This document shows, piece after piece, positions 34,145 to 44,282 of a DNA stretch of 64,000 bases (position 1 is its first letter; every line of letters starts with the position of its first letter). The notes beneath the pieces are model-generated. The model had not been told where the DNA came from, did no database searches, and saw nothing but the letters and a program-made list of their open reading frames with translations. The position numbers and the translations under genes were made by a program. This stretch comes from Prionace glauca (taxonomy: Eukaryota > Chordata > Chondrichthyes > Carcharhiniformes > Carcharhinidae): the NCBI GenBank assembly GCA_037974335.1, contig CM075729.1, positions 106,666,515 through 106,730,514 on the forward strand. The letters are read 5' to 3'.

Positions 34145-34850
34145 GTTCTTGGCTGCCTAGAGTGGCCAAATAGCTCACAAATGGACAATAAATGGCGATC
34201 TCACCAGCAGCACCCACAGAAAGAAATATCTTACAGCTATGTTATTTCCATTAAACTTATGAAAGGCTGAATTTGGATCGGGGCATTTTTCTGACTCATA
34301 TCCCATTCAGTGAGTGAACAAATAAGTCATACCCTTGCATAGAGAGTTGTTGAAAATAATCCCAGTAAATTTGACCATAGTTTTGGGTTTTTGTTATCAC
34401 AATACTCGAGCAAATGCAGCTTTCCAATAGTGGCTCACACACATTCTGATCCCTCAAAGAGGAGTGCACTTTGCAATATGGTTACATTTTCACACAACAC
34501 CAGCTCAGCTACAGGTGTCCAGCCTATTGGGATGAACTGTCAATATCCCAAAACGGGACTTCAGCCTAACCACAGGATAGACCCACTCCCTCCACACCCC
34601 CCCATCCCCTTCTTTTTATTGACCCTGGCTTATGATTAATTGTTGGAATGCGCACTCCAAACAATTCTATTGTTCGTTTCCTCAGTGAAAAATGAGAGGA
34701 ATTTCCCCAATCCTGAATCAGATCCAAACTGCAGATTAGCAAATTCGGAGGAAAGAACATCACGGGGGTTGGGGGAGGGAGTGTCTACTGAGATCAAATG
34801 CAGTGACCGAGAAGGGAGGAAAGACAGTCTGTCTCTCAGATGGAGACGAT
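34145..34850. other. MHC intron 1, no recognised feature
   Basis: No known repeat or exon recognised. Confidence 0.4.
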
Positions 34851-34852
34851 TT

Positions 34853-34905
34853 TTGATTTAATTTGATTTATTATTGCCACGTGTATGGTATACAGTGAAA
34901 AGTAA
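34853..34905 (-). repeat. Unclassified short repeat, minus orientation
   Basis: 'tttaatttgatttattattg' and 'tatacagtgaaaagtaatta' are the reverse of the end of the repeat at 26860-26998. Confidence 0.5.
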
Positions 34906-34944
34906 TTAGAGACAACCAAAAGTAATTAGAGACAAACCAGGAAT

Positions 34945-35098
34945 GTCACGGAGGAGAAAGGTAGGGTGGGGCTTGATTGATGGAAAGAGATGATAAAAAC
35001 TGTAAGTTAGAGAGACAGAGAAAGGAGCAAGGAGAACAGTGAAAGTCATAGCGAAAGAGAAAACAGAAAAGAAAAATGTACACAGAGAATGAAACACA
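34945..35098 (+). repeat. Purine-rich tract
   Basis: A/G-rich with 'gagagacagagaaagg' words, ending where the CR1 fragment at 35100 starts. Confidence 0.6.
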
Positions 35099-35099
35099 A

Positions 35100-35672
35100 G
35101 ATGAAGTTATATGAAACCTTGTTTAGGCTGCATTTGGATATTACATGCAGTTCTGGTCACCGCACTGTCAGAAGGAAGTGGACTGTTTGGAGAGAGTGCA
35201 AAGAAGGTTCACCAGAAGGTTGCCTGGTCTGGAGGTTGTTGACTCTGATGAGAGGTTGAATAAACTCGGATTGTTTTCACTGGAAGTACAAAGGCTTGAG
35301 TGGTGATTTGATAGAGGTCTACAAAAATATGAGAAGCGTAGGCAGGGTGGATAGTCAAAGGCTTTTTCTAAAAGTAGAATTTTCAATTCCGAGGAGGCAC
35401 AGGTTCAAGGTGAGAGGGGGAAAGTGTAAGGGTGATGTGTGGGGTAAATTTTTCTCAGAGTGGTGGGTGCCTGTAACATGCTGTCAGAGAAGGTGGTGGA
35501 AACAGGCACATTTAAGAGACATCTGGGTGGATACATGAATTGGGAGGAAATATAGCATACAAACCAATCAATGGACTTTCTTAAGTTTAGTTTTGTAAAT
35601 TTAGGCGGGGCATCATGATTGGAGGGCTGAAAGGCTTTTTCATGTGCTGTAATTTCTTTATTCTTTGTCTAG
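35100..35672 (+). mobile_element. CR1 LINE 3' fragment
   Basis: 'catgcagttctggtcaccgc', 'ggttcaccagaaggttgcct', 'ggataaggtc'-like variants, then 'gcacaggttcaaggtgagag' and a tail 'gtgctgtaatttctttattc'. Several frame breaks. Confidence 0.8.
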
Positions 35673-35759
35673 TTCTTTCATGAAATGGAGAAAGGGCTAG
35701 ATCAGGACAGAGAAACAACAATACAGAGCGATAAGAGGAATAGTTTACTTTGGCCTGTT

Positions 35760-36322
35760 AGAGATGTGGGCATCATTGGTTAGGCCAACACTTATCGCCC
35801 AACTCTAGTTGCCGTTGAGTTAGTGGTGGTGAGCTGCCTTCTTGAACCACCACAGTCACGGTCATGTAGGTACACCCCAATGCTGTTTGGGATGGATTCC
35901 AGAATTTTGACTCAGCGACCATAGGAATAACAATACATTTCCAAGTGAAGATGGTGAATGATTTTGAGGTGAACATCCAGTTAGCGATGTTCCAATATTT
36001 CAGCTGTCTAGGTGGTAGAGTCATGGGTTTGGAAGGTACCGTAGAAGGAGCTTTGGTCAGTTGCTGCAGTACATCTTTTATATGTTATACAATGCATCAG
36101 TGTTGAAGGGTGTGAATGTTTAAGCATGCAGTCATGGCTTTTTCAGGACAGTTTTGTTCTTGAGTGTTGTTGGAGCTGCACTCATCGAGGCAAGTGAAGA
36201 ATATTCCATTGCTCTCCTGATTTGTGCCTTGTACAATGGTGGAGAGATTTTGGGGAGCCAGGAGGTGAGTTACTCATCACAGGATTCCTAGCCTCTGACC
36301 TGTTCTGGTAGCATCCCACATT
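35760..36322 (-). mobile_element. Non-CR1 LINE C-terminal and 3' end fragment
   Basis: The minus strand around 36180-36280 reads like the 'LSTIYKAQVRSVMEYSPLAW' region of a LINE reverse-transcriptase C-terminus (here diverged). The left end 'gatgtgggcatcattggtta' with 'aacacttatcgcccaactct' is the LINE 3' end and resembles the tail of the SINEs at 10150 and 10703. Clade not resolved. Confidence 0.6.
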
Positions 36323-36879
36323 CTCATAATACATTGTGTGAACAAGTTAGTCCTCAATTGAAATTGAACTGATTTTGATTCAAATTCCGCATTTAACAAA
36401 TTCTATTTCATTTAGCTTGGGACATAATTTACTCTGTAAGGAAATGCAAAAAAAGTCTCTTTCAAGGAAAGATTACACTGGTGCTAAGTGCTCTAGGTGC
36501 AAGTTCAACAACCAAAACAGGCCAATCAACATTATCATGTGGATCCTGCTTGACAAACAGTCTAATGACTGATGAAACTACATCATAAAGTAGTTCACTA
36601 GATTCATGACTGTTCAAAGTTCTGTTTACAATTGGCATTTATTGTGTCAATTTACAGTTCTTTTCCAAGATACCCTGTTTTATGATTTTTAAGCACAGAA
36701 TGGTATAATCTACAGCTAGAAAATTGAAATCCAAATGTGCAGGGCACAGTCAATCCTCCATTTTCCATTGATATCCAATTCAAGTAAATGGAATGATAGT
36801 CACTGTTCACTCCATGCCCAAATTATGTTCCCACATTAAACACCCATTCCTTAAAACAATGCAGAGTGAGTACATTGCA
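36323..36879. other. MHC intron 1, no recognised feature
   Basis: No known repeat or exon recognised. Confidence 0.4.
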
Positions 36880-37112
36880 GAATTAAAGAACAAAGAACAA
36901 CCCAGCATGGGAAACAGGCCCTTCGGCCCAACGAGCCCGTGCCGCCGCATCACCCTACACCTATTCTGCCCTGCATGTCTACGAAAGGAACCCCTAATTT
37001 AGCCAGATTCAGGGGAGAACAGTGTCAATTTGGTAAAACCAATCAGCCTAAGAGCACATCTTTGGGGTGTGGGAGGAAACCGGAGCGCCGGGAGGAAACC
37101 CATGCAACCACA
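36880..37112 (-). mobile_element. tRNA-headed SINE with CR1-like tail
   Basis: 'aaagaacaaagaacaaccca' (reverse of a GTTCTTT tail) then 'ggaaacaggcccttcggccc' and the SINE body in reverse ('aatcagcctaagagcacatc', 'gtgggaggaaaccggagcg'). Sister of the copy at 14832. Confidence 0.8.
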
Positions 37113-38775
37113 GGGTTGAAGCTGACAAAATTCCTATCCTTTTCCAGGACTTCTCATGGAGGTAACATTGCCCACCCTCTGAAGGATACAATTCATTGGG
37201 TGCAATGTTGTGACATTAGGCTTCTTAGAAACCGTGTTCAGGATATATGTCTGTCTGCAACAATTGTTTCTTTATTCTGCTGTTCGCATGGAATTTGAAC
37301 CAATGCTTTGTGATATTAATTCTATTGTTGCCACTGCCATTGCCTTTTGATCTATCAGATTTTTATTAATTTGTTGACCAATATGACAGGAAGCCATGTT
37401 CCTGTCACAATGAGCACAGCAGCTTATTGAAGGGGAAGAGAGCCATGTTCCATGAAATAATAATCAATTGTAACATGTTATGGTTCAGGTCAGAAACTCA
37501 AAAGTGTTTTATGGAGCCTAGTCATATGTTTTGCATTTTGAATTTGGTCAGGATAAGCATGATAGGTTTCACTTCAGGTATGATTCAAATGACCCATTTA
37601 TCAAACAAAGTTTATTTAAGAATATCATTATCATGCATGGAAGGAAAATTAGCAATAGCTTTAATCAATTATAACAAAACAAAACACCCACAATAATGTA
37701 TAACCCTCAAAAAATACATCTAAGACATTCCAATGAAAACCAATCCCATAAACTTCCCTTTAAACAGGTTCAACACAGCAAAGACTAATACTCACGTGAT
37801 ACTGGAATTGTGTCCTCTGGGTGAATTCTGCAGTCTTCTTGGCAAACTCAGAATAGCTTCCCAAAACATCAGAGAGAGAGGCTAGTCAAGCCACCAACAG
37901 CACAATGTTTCCTTCAAGAAGAAAAGATGCATTTCTTTCAGCCAGGGAGAGGGAGAGCCTGAACCTTTTTTTTATTCAGCTTCATGCTGCTTCTGAAACT
38001 AAACGCTGCTGCTCAAGACTTAAAAAAGAAAGAGCTATTGTCACCTAACCTGCAAACACACTTCCCCTAACAATGCAGGGTAATAAAACTAATTCCACTA
38101 AGCCATTTAAGGAGCAATGAAAGGACCTCTCCAGCCAGCTTGGCATCAATGACATCAGCTGACAGCTACAGAGAATATGATTTAAAAAAAACTCTTAAAG
38201 GTACACTAACATCACAAACACAAAGCACAGGAATTTGGGCTAACAACAAGGAAAATCCTCAACCTATCAGCATCTAGTGCTCCCAAGAGGCCTTGTCCCA
38301 ATTGGGCTTTTTGACTTTTTCAATTACTTTAAAACTTTGCTCCTTTGAACATATGTTTGCTGGTCACATGGCGGCTGTCAGCTTTGCAGTCCCCCTTGGA
38401 GACCCTTTGAGGAGACCCAGTTTGGGAACTCCTGCTCTATGGCTTTGTAATGGTGGGGGAAGTGCCTCAGTAAGTTGACAGAAACTTCCCATTGCTGAGC
38501 GATTAATTTAAAAGTTGAGTAGATTGATTAGGTGATTGAAGTAATTTATTCACATCATCTTTATCTTGAAAACAAAAATCAACTTGGAAGTGGATAGAAT
38601 TTGATCATTTTGCTACCACCACATTGATGTAAATTGTGAGCAAAGACGTTTTCCCGTGTAAAATATTTGGGATTGGCCTATCATTTCAAACTCTTTCCCA
38701 ACTTGTTCCATCAGCTGATGTTCCTAATGTTTGATTTGTCAATGAGAATGATCTCTGTTTTAAAATTTGTTCTAG
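37113..38775. other. 3' part of MHC intron 1, unassigned
   Basis: No repeat family recognised. The acceptor of exon 2 is 'ttgttctag' at 38767-38775. Confidence 0.45.
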
Positions 38776-39036
38776 GGTCTCACTCTCTGCTCTATCAGTA
38801 CACCCTGAACCATGGGATTGCACATCTCCCACAGTTCAGTTTTATAGGGCTTTTGGATGGCTGGGAGACAGATTATTTTGACAACACTCTCAGCATAGTC
38901 ATTCCAAGGCAAAAATGGATGGCAGAAGCATTTGACGAGAAGTTCTGGAATCAGTCCACCATCTTTGAAAAAGGTTTCCACGGACTCATCAAGGGACAGT
39001 TTGACAGTTGGTTGCAGAAGAACAACGAAACAGCAA
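38776..39036 (+). CDS. MHC class I heavy chain, exon 2 (alpha1 domain)
   Basis: With the split codon from exon 1 it encodes 87 residues beginning GSHSLLYQYTL. Acceptor ttctag|gg, donor gcaa|gtgag, phase 1 at both ends. Alpha1 forms half of the antigen groove: four strands, then the alpha1 helix. By hand alignment to HLA numbering (approximate), Y7 is kept, position 59 is F in 'KFWNQ', and position 84 falls on K rather than Y or R. The N86 glycosylation sequon (NET) is kept. Length is three codons shorter than in mammals. Most similar in style to divergent fish class I chains; classical or non-classical status is inference. Confidence 0.92.
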
Positions 39037-39159
39037 GTGAGTTAATCAATTTCAGGTCAATGGAGTGACTGACAGGCATTTTTATTAACTTTGGCGTTTA
39101 GTGTGTCACCCATTATTCAATGCGGTTGATATTCCCACATTCTCGTTTGCTTCTCACGG

Positions 39160-39757
39160 AATCACAGAATGGTTATCGCACAGAATGTGGTCCTTTGGCC
39201 TATCATTTCTGCAATGGATCTCCGATTGAGTAACTCATCTCATACCAACCCCCTGAAACATTTCTCTCCAGAACCCTGCACTTGCTTCCTTTTCAAATAG
39301 TAGTCTCATTCCTCTTTGAATGCTTCAATTGAACCCACCTTCACATATTCTCAGACAGAACATTGCAACACAACAATTTACTCCATGAAAAAGTTTCTCC
39401 TTGCTTCTTTTATTAATTATACTAAATCTGTGTCCTTTCCTTTTGGATCCTTCCATCAGTGAGAAGAGCTTCTCCCTATCTATTCTGTCCAGACCTCTTG
39501 TGATTTGGAATTTTCTCTCAAACATTTTCCCAGAACAAACTGTTCAAACTTATCCAATTTATCTTCATAATTGAATTTCCTCATCCTCGAATCATTCTTG
39601 TATTACTTTCTGCACCATCTCAAATGTATTCAAAGTATTGTGCCCAGAGTTGGAAGCTGAGGCCAAACTGGTTACATCAGCAAATTTAGTGTAACCTCCT
39701 ATATATTATACTCCCATCAATAAAACCCAAGGTACCATCTGCTTTATTCACTGCTCC
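39160..39757 (-). mobile_element. Old CR1 LINE in MHC intron 2
   Basis: Minus orientation. Tail 'atcacagaatggttatcgca', then 'cctctttgaatgcttcaatt', 'gagaagagcttctccctatc' and 'tctgcaccatctcaaatgta'. It appears to continue at 40351-40427 and 40693-40815, after two SINE insertions. Confidence 0.75.
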
Positions 39758-39762
39758 TGTGA

Positions 39763-40350
39763 TGGATGGCACAGTGGCACAATAGTTAGTACTGCTGCCA
39801 TACAGTGCCAGGGACCTGACTTTGATTCCCAGCTTCAGTGACTTTCTGGTGCAGTTTTCATGTTCTCCCAGTGTGGGTTTCTTGTGGGTGTTCTGGCTTC
39901 CTCCCACATTCGAAGTTGGGTGGGTTAGGCTTGATGGCTATGCTCAATTGACCCTTGAGTGTCAGGGGTATTAGCACGGTAAATACATGGGGTAAAAGCA
40001 AAATACTATGGACGCTGGAATCTGAAACCAAAACAGAAAATGCTGCAAAATCTCAGCAGGTCTGACAGCAACTGTGGAGAGAGAATAGAGCCAATGTTTT
40101 GAGTCTGGATGATCCTTCATCAGAACTATTTTCTTTTTCCAGAACAGTTCTGAGAAAGGACCATCTGTACATGAAAAGTTGACTCTATTCTCTTTCCACA
40201 GATGCTGTCAGAACTACTGAGATTTTTCAGCCTTTTCTAAATACATGGTGCTATGAGGATAGTGGCTGGGTTGTTGTCGGTGTAGCCTCAATGGGCTGAA
40301 TGGCCTCCTGCACTGCACTCCATTTGCACAGTAGGGATACTGTGAATCTA
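39763..40350 (+). mobile_element. tRNA-headed SINE interrupted by a fold-back repeat
   Basis: Head 'ggcacagtggcacaatagtt' (A-box-like) and 'ctttgattcccagc' (B-box-like), body 'catgttctcccagtgtgggt', then the break at 39990. It resumes at 40249 and ends with 'tcaatgggctgaatggcctc' and 'cagtagggatactgtgaatc'. Confidence 0.85.
39991..40237. mobile_element. 247-bp fold-back repeat (tail type 2) with 11-bp target-site duplication
   Basis: The left arm reads 'aaacagaaaatgctgcaaaa', 'tctcagcaggtctgacagca'. The right arm carries the reverse ('ccacagatgctgtcagaact'), so the element is a head-to-head inverted pair of the repeat at 28-168. An exact taaatacatgg flanks it (39980-39990 and 40238-40248). 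Removing it restores a continuous SINE. Confidence 0.88.
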
Positions 40351-40427
40351 AGAAACCTGCCACTTTCATAACTAATGAACAAAACAACCAGGTCTTTCTG
40401 ATTCTAGTTTACATTGATTTAGTAATA

Positions 40428-40692
40428 TCATAAGTAGGCTTACATTAACACTGCAATGAAGTTACTGTGAAAATCCCCAAGTTGTCCTGCTCCGGCACCT
40501 GTCTGGGCATACTGAGGGAGAATTCAACATGGCCAGTTCATTTAACTAGGATGTCTTTCAGATTAGAGGAGGAAAGTGAAGCACCCACAGGAAACCCACG
40601 CAGACATGGGCAGACTCTATACACCAAGCTGGAATTTGAACCCACCCCCTGGCGCTGTGGGGCAGCATTGCTAACCATAGTACCACCATGCA
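40428..40692 (-). mobile_element. tRNA-headed SINE with 'cttacattaaca'-type tail
   Basis: Minus orientation. 'aggcttacattaacactgca' at the left, body 'gggagaattcaacatggcca', head in reverse 'tggaatttgaacccacccc' and 'gctaaccatagtaccacca'. Sits within old CR1 sequence. Confidence 0.8.
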
Positions 40693-40815
40693 CTTCTGCA
40701 CCCCCATTGGAGTGAATCCTTTATCTTACAATGTTTCTCCGTAGTCTTCCTCTGAAAATGGATCACTTCACACTTCTCTCCATTTGTGCTCATCTTTATT
40801 TGAATCCAATCCGAG
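40693..40815 (-). mobile_element. Old CR1 LINE continuation
   Basis: 'tgcacccccattggagtgaa' and 'aaatggatcacttcacactt' correspond to the CR1 reverse-transcriptase region on the minus strand, following in order from 39160-39757. Confidence 0.55.
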
Positions 40816-40975
40816 GTAAACTAGACCTGGGGTCTTGCGTAAGACTTTGTGTACCTAATACAGCTTTCATAACCATCGAAAGACAATGCACAATGAGTGG
40901 AAGAGAAATTCTCACAATTGGTGTGAATAAATGCAATAAATATTTAAGCATCCATCGACTGAATTGCCGTTTCAG

Positions 40976-41251
40976 GTATCCATTATGTACAAGGACTGTT
41001 TGGCTGTGAGGTGAATGGTAGCAAAGCGAGCGGCGGGATTTTGAAGTTTGCTTTCGATGGGAGGTACGCTTTCAGCTTTGATATAAACACCTTGGTTTGG
41101 ACTGCACATGATCCAGTTGCTGAGGAATTAAAAGTGAGGTGGAATAAAATGGCAGCCATGAACAGTTACTTCAAGAGCCTGATAATAAATGATTGTGTGG
41201 CGTTGTGGTGGACATACTATGCTGTGGGAAACACATCCCTCACCAGCAAAG
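40976..41251 (+). CDS. MHC class I heavy chain, exon 3 (alpha2 domain)
   Basis: Encodes about 92 residues in phase 1 between tttcag|gt and aaag|gtaag. It starts SIHYVQGLFGCEV, close to the classical alpha2 start. The disulfide cysteines are present: C101 in 'FGCEV' and C164 in 'NDCVA'. By approximate HLA numbering W147 ('VRWNK') and Y171 ('WTYYA') are kept. Position 143 is L, 146 is R, 159 is L and 167 is L, so four of the peptide-end anchor or pocket positions differ. An extra N-glycosylation sequon (NTS) lies near the end. The domain completes the groove; its ligand is unknown. Confidence 0.92.
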
Positions 41252-41299
41252 GTAAGTTGAGAGCAGCACCATGGTCAGTTACAAGCCGGCTATTGGAAT

Positions 41300-41902
41300 A
41301 CAATAGTTGAGGCAATGAACACAAAAACAGCGAATTCATGTTAGAGTTGTATAGAGCTTTGGTGAGGTTGCCACAAGAGTACTGTGCGCAGTTCTGGACG
41401 TTACTTTACAGGAGGGATGTGTTTGCACTGGAGGGCGTGCAGATGAGATTCACCAGGATGCTGCCTGGGATGGAACATTTAGGTTATGAAGAGAGACCGG
41501 ATAGGCTTGGGTTGTTTTGGGTTGTTGGAGCAGAGAAACTGAGCTGTGACCTGATTGAGGTATGCAAGATTATGAGTGGCTAAGGAGCAGCTATTCTCCA
41601 TAGCTGAAGAGTAAGTCATGAGAGGACACAACTTCAAGGTGAGGGGCAGAAGATTTAATGGGAAGGGGAGGCCAGGGGATTGTGAGGGTCTGGAATGTAC
41701 TGCCTGCGAGAGTGGGAGAGGTGAGTTGCCACACATCCTTTAGAACATATCTGGATGAGCACATGACATGGTGTAACATTCAAATCTATGGGCCAAGTTA
41801 TGGTAAATGGGATTAGGTGGGAGGTCAGGTGCTTCACATAAGTCAATGCACATTTGATGGGCTGAAGGGCCTCTTCTACACCCTCTGATTCTATGATTCA
41901 AT
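41300..41902 (+). mobile_element. CR1 LINE 3' fragment in MHC intron 3
   Basis: 'agtactgtgcgcagttctgg', 'gagattcaccaggatgctgc' and 'tgaagagagaccggataggc' follow the CR1 C-terminal order. The tail 'tgatgggctgaagggcctct' ends in 'ctgattctatgattc'. It occupies most of the 815-bp intron 3. Confidence 0.85.
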
Positions 41903-42066
41903 TACATTGGAGCCGTTGAAAACATTCTCCGTATTCTTTTAACAGATGGCTGAATCAATGTTGCCTATTTCACACTGGAAGCAAAAAGCTAAGCTTCCCA
42001 TTTGATTTCCTAGTGCAATGTTTGGTTTGCATGTTACTTGAAAGTAATTCTCAGTCTCTCATCCAG

Positions 42067-42333
42067 TTATTCCCCAGGTTTCAGTCACTGCCAAGGAAGG
42101 GCCTTGTTGGTTCCTACAATGCGCCGTGCGTGGATTTTATCCGCAGTCCATTAATGTGACCTGGCTGAAGAATGGATCACAAGTCCCTGAGACTAAATCT
42201 ACCGGCTTGCTGCCCAATGAAGACGGAACCTACCAACTGACTACAACCCTCCGGTTTGACCCGTATGATGGGAAGCAGTATGGCTGTCACATTGAACACA
42301 AAAGCTTGCCGGGTGGGAAGACTGTTCTTTGGG
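42067..42333 (+). CDS. MHC class I heavy chain, exon 4 (alpha3 Ig domain)
   Basis: Encodes 89 residues as an Ig C1-type domain, starting VIPQVSVTAKEG after the acceptor atccag. The two Ig cysteines are in 'FLQCAVRGFYP' and 'QYGCHIEH'. The Trp of 'NVTWLKNG' and the closing 'GKTVLWG' are conserved family features. Donor tggg|gtgagg, phase 1. Two sequons (NVT, NGS) are visible. This domain normally pairs with beta-2-microglobulin. A second AG 10 bp downstream (ccccag) was rejected because it breaks the phase. Confidence 0.95.
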
Positions 42334-42780
42334 GTGAGGACACATTTCCTGATGTTGTAGTCCAGCATGTGCAGACCCAACCACTTTCTTTTCGATAAAT
42401 CACATTATTTCTTTGTCATACAAGTTTTATCATCAAATAGACAAATCAGGGAGCTGTCCAGTCCGCCAAAATTTTACCATTTAATGATTTGTTGGAAGAA
42501 ACATCAAGTTAGCAATATTCGAGAGTTGAGTTCCTTCTTGGGCAAGGTAGTTTTGCAGATTTCATAGCCAGCATAGACTTCATCCTTCATAGTGAGGCCC
42601 ATGGTTGCCTGTGGAACACTCCATGCACCATATGTACTGGTATCCCACTGTCTGCCTCGGACATCTTTTGGTTCTTGGGAACATTATTCTCCACTGTCTG
42701 CAGTTGGCTGTGAAAGTTGCTGAAAGGCCCTGCACTCCCAAGCCACAATGCTTTGAATTATGCTATCGCATTGACTGACT
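42334..42780. other. Start of MHC intron 4, no recognised repeat
   Basis: No repeat family was seen in this part of intron 4. Confidence 0.4.
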
Positions 42781-42781
42781 C

Positions 42782-42965
42782 ATAAGACCATAAGATTCAG
42801 GAACAGAATTAGGCCGTTCGGCACATCACATCTGCTCCGCCTTTCAATCCATGGCTAATAGGTTATTCAATCCCATTCTCCTGTCTTTTCTCTGTAACCT
42901 TTGATCCCTTCACCAACCAAGAACCGATCTACCTCCATCTCAAATACACTCATTGACGAGCTGCT
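42782..42965 (-). repeat. CR1-type 3' tail
   Basis: 'cataagaccataagattcag', 'attaggccgttcggcacatc' and 'ttcaatcccattctcctgtc' are the reverse of a CR1 3' end. Confidence 0.7.
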
Positions 42966-43095
42966 CATTTTGCTGCATTTTACACACTTCCAGCTTTGTT
43001 TCCACCTGTCTGTCTGTCAGCTAACTTCAAAACTGCTGAGAGCTGTCAAGACTTCAAAGTTTCTGCCCCAATTTGTGAACATTTGTTAATACAGG

Positions 43096-43278
43096 TTCAT
43101 AGAATAGGATCATAGAATCCTAAGTGCAGGAAGTGGCTATATGATCCAATGAACCTGCACCGGAAACAATCCCACCCTGTAACCCCAATATTTACCATGT
43201 TAAACCATCTGGCACTAAGCTGCAACCCTGGCACTGTGAAGCAACAGTACTAACCATTGTGTCACTGTCCCGCCGATT
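43096..43278 (-). mobile_element. tRNA-headed SINE, internally deleted
   Basis: Tail 'ggatcatagaatcctaagtg' at the left, and the reverse of the tRNA-like head at the right ('gcaacagtactaaccattgt'). The body is mostly lost. Confidence 0.7.
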
Positions 43279-44282
43279 GGCAGCGAGTGGGTAGCACCTA
43301 ATGTTATATCATAGCACATGGGGATGTTTAGCATTATGATAATTGTTCACGGTTGAACAAAAACAAAGACTGAGTAGCCTCTTACATATACTCCTGCCTC
43401 TCTCCACTATGTTACTGGATAACTCATGGTGTGTATGGAGTGTCAGGGAGGGGTATTACCTTTGGTGGGGGAACATATTGCGTCCTTTCAGGGCCATTTG
43501 TCCATCCTTTGTCCCCACCTGGCACTCAGCTCTCCCCTGTGGCTCCCGGTAGCTGTTTGCATGTGACAGCAGCCACACCCCGGGCAACGGCCTTGACAAG
43601 CCTTCTAAACCAGGTGAGTGTGGCCAACGGGTCTCAATCCTCAGTGAGATAGGGCGATGTCTATCCCAGCATGTGAAGACAGAGTCCGGCGGATTGAGCG
43701 CAAGAGACCAATGGAAGGTCCAACGGTCAAGAAGGTGGTCTCTGCAAGCATTGTGGAACACACAGAGCAGGACAAGACACAGACGTCCTGGACACAGACC
43801 AGGACGTCTGGTCATCCACTGTGCCTAGTCCCACCTCCAGCTGTCTTGACTCTTGTCTTGCCATTGGATCTAGATGGGGAATTAGGAACAGAGAGTGAGG
43901 CTGATGCTGCACAACTCTCCCTCACTTTAATCCAAATCAAGCACTAGTTTCGACACCATCCTCATCATCATCATCAGTGTCCTGTTCAACCCTTGAAGTC
44001 CTGTGGCGATGGGCGAGTGATGAAGCAGCAGGTGTGGATACACTGGGAGCTGTAGTCACGGACCTGCCTGCAGGCAGCTCAGGTCTAATGGTCATTTTCC
44101 GCTGGCCGAAGCAGCAGTGGAACTCGGCATCTACTTGGGCGACTGAGCAGTCCTCTTCAGGAACACAATGCTCACCTCCGTAGAATGAGGAAGGAGTTAG
44201 AAAAGGTGCCCTAAACATTGCCTGCTTCACTACACGCTGGCCAGTTTACCGTGGCTGGCAGGGATCCCACCTTGCGGTCAAA
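43279..44282. other. Possible 5' region of the LINE at 44283
   Basis: GC-richer than its surroundings. Part of this (from about 43650) could be the 5' untranslated region of the LINE that follows, but no other copy in the window allows comparison. Confidence 0.3.

Noticed and set aside
42067-42076. Alternative alpha3 acceptor at ccccag (42076)
   Set aside because: It breaks phase with exon 3 and removes the conserved VIPQ start.
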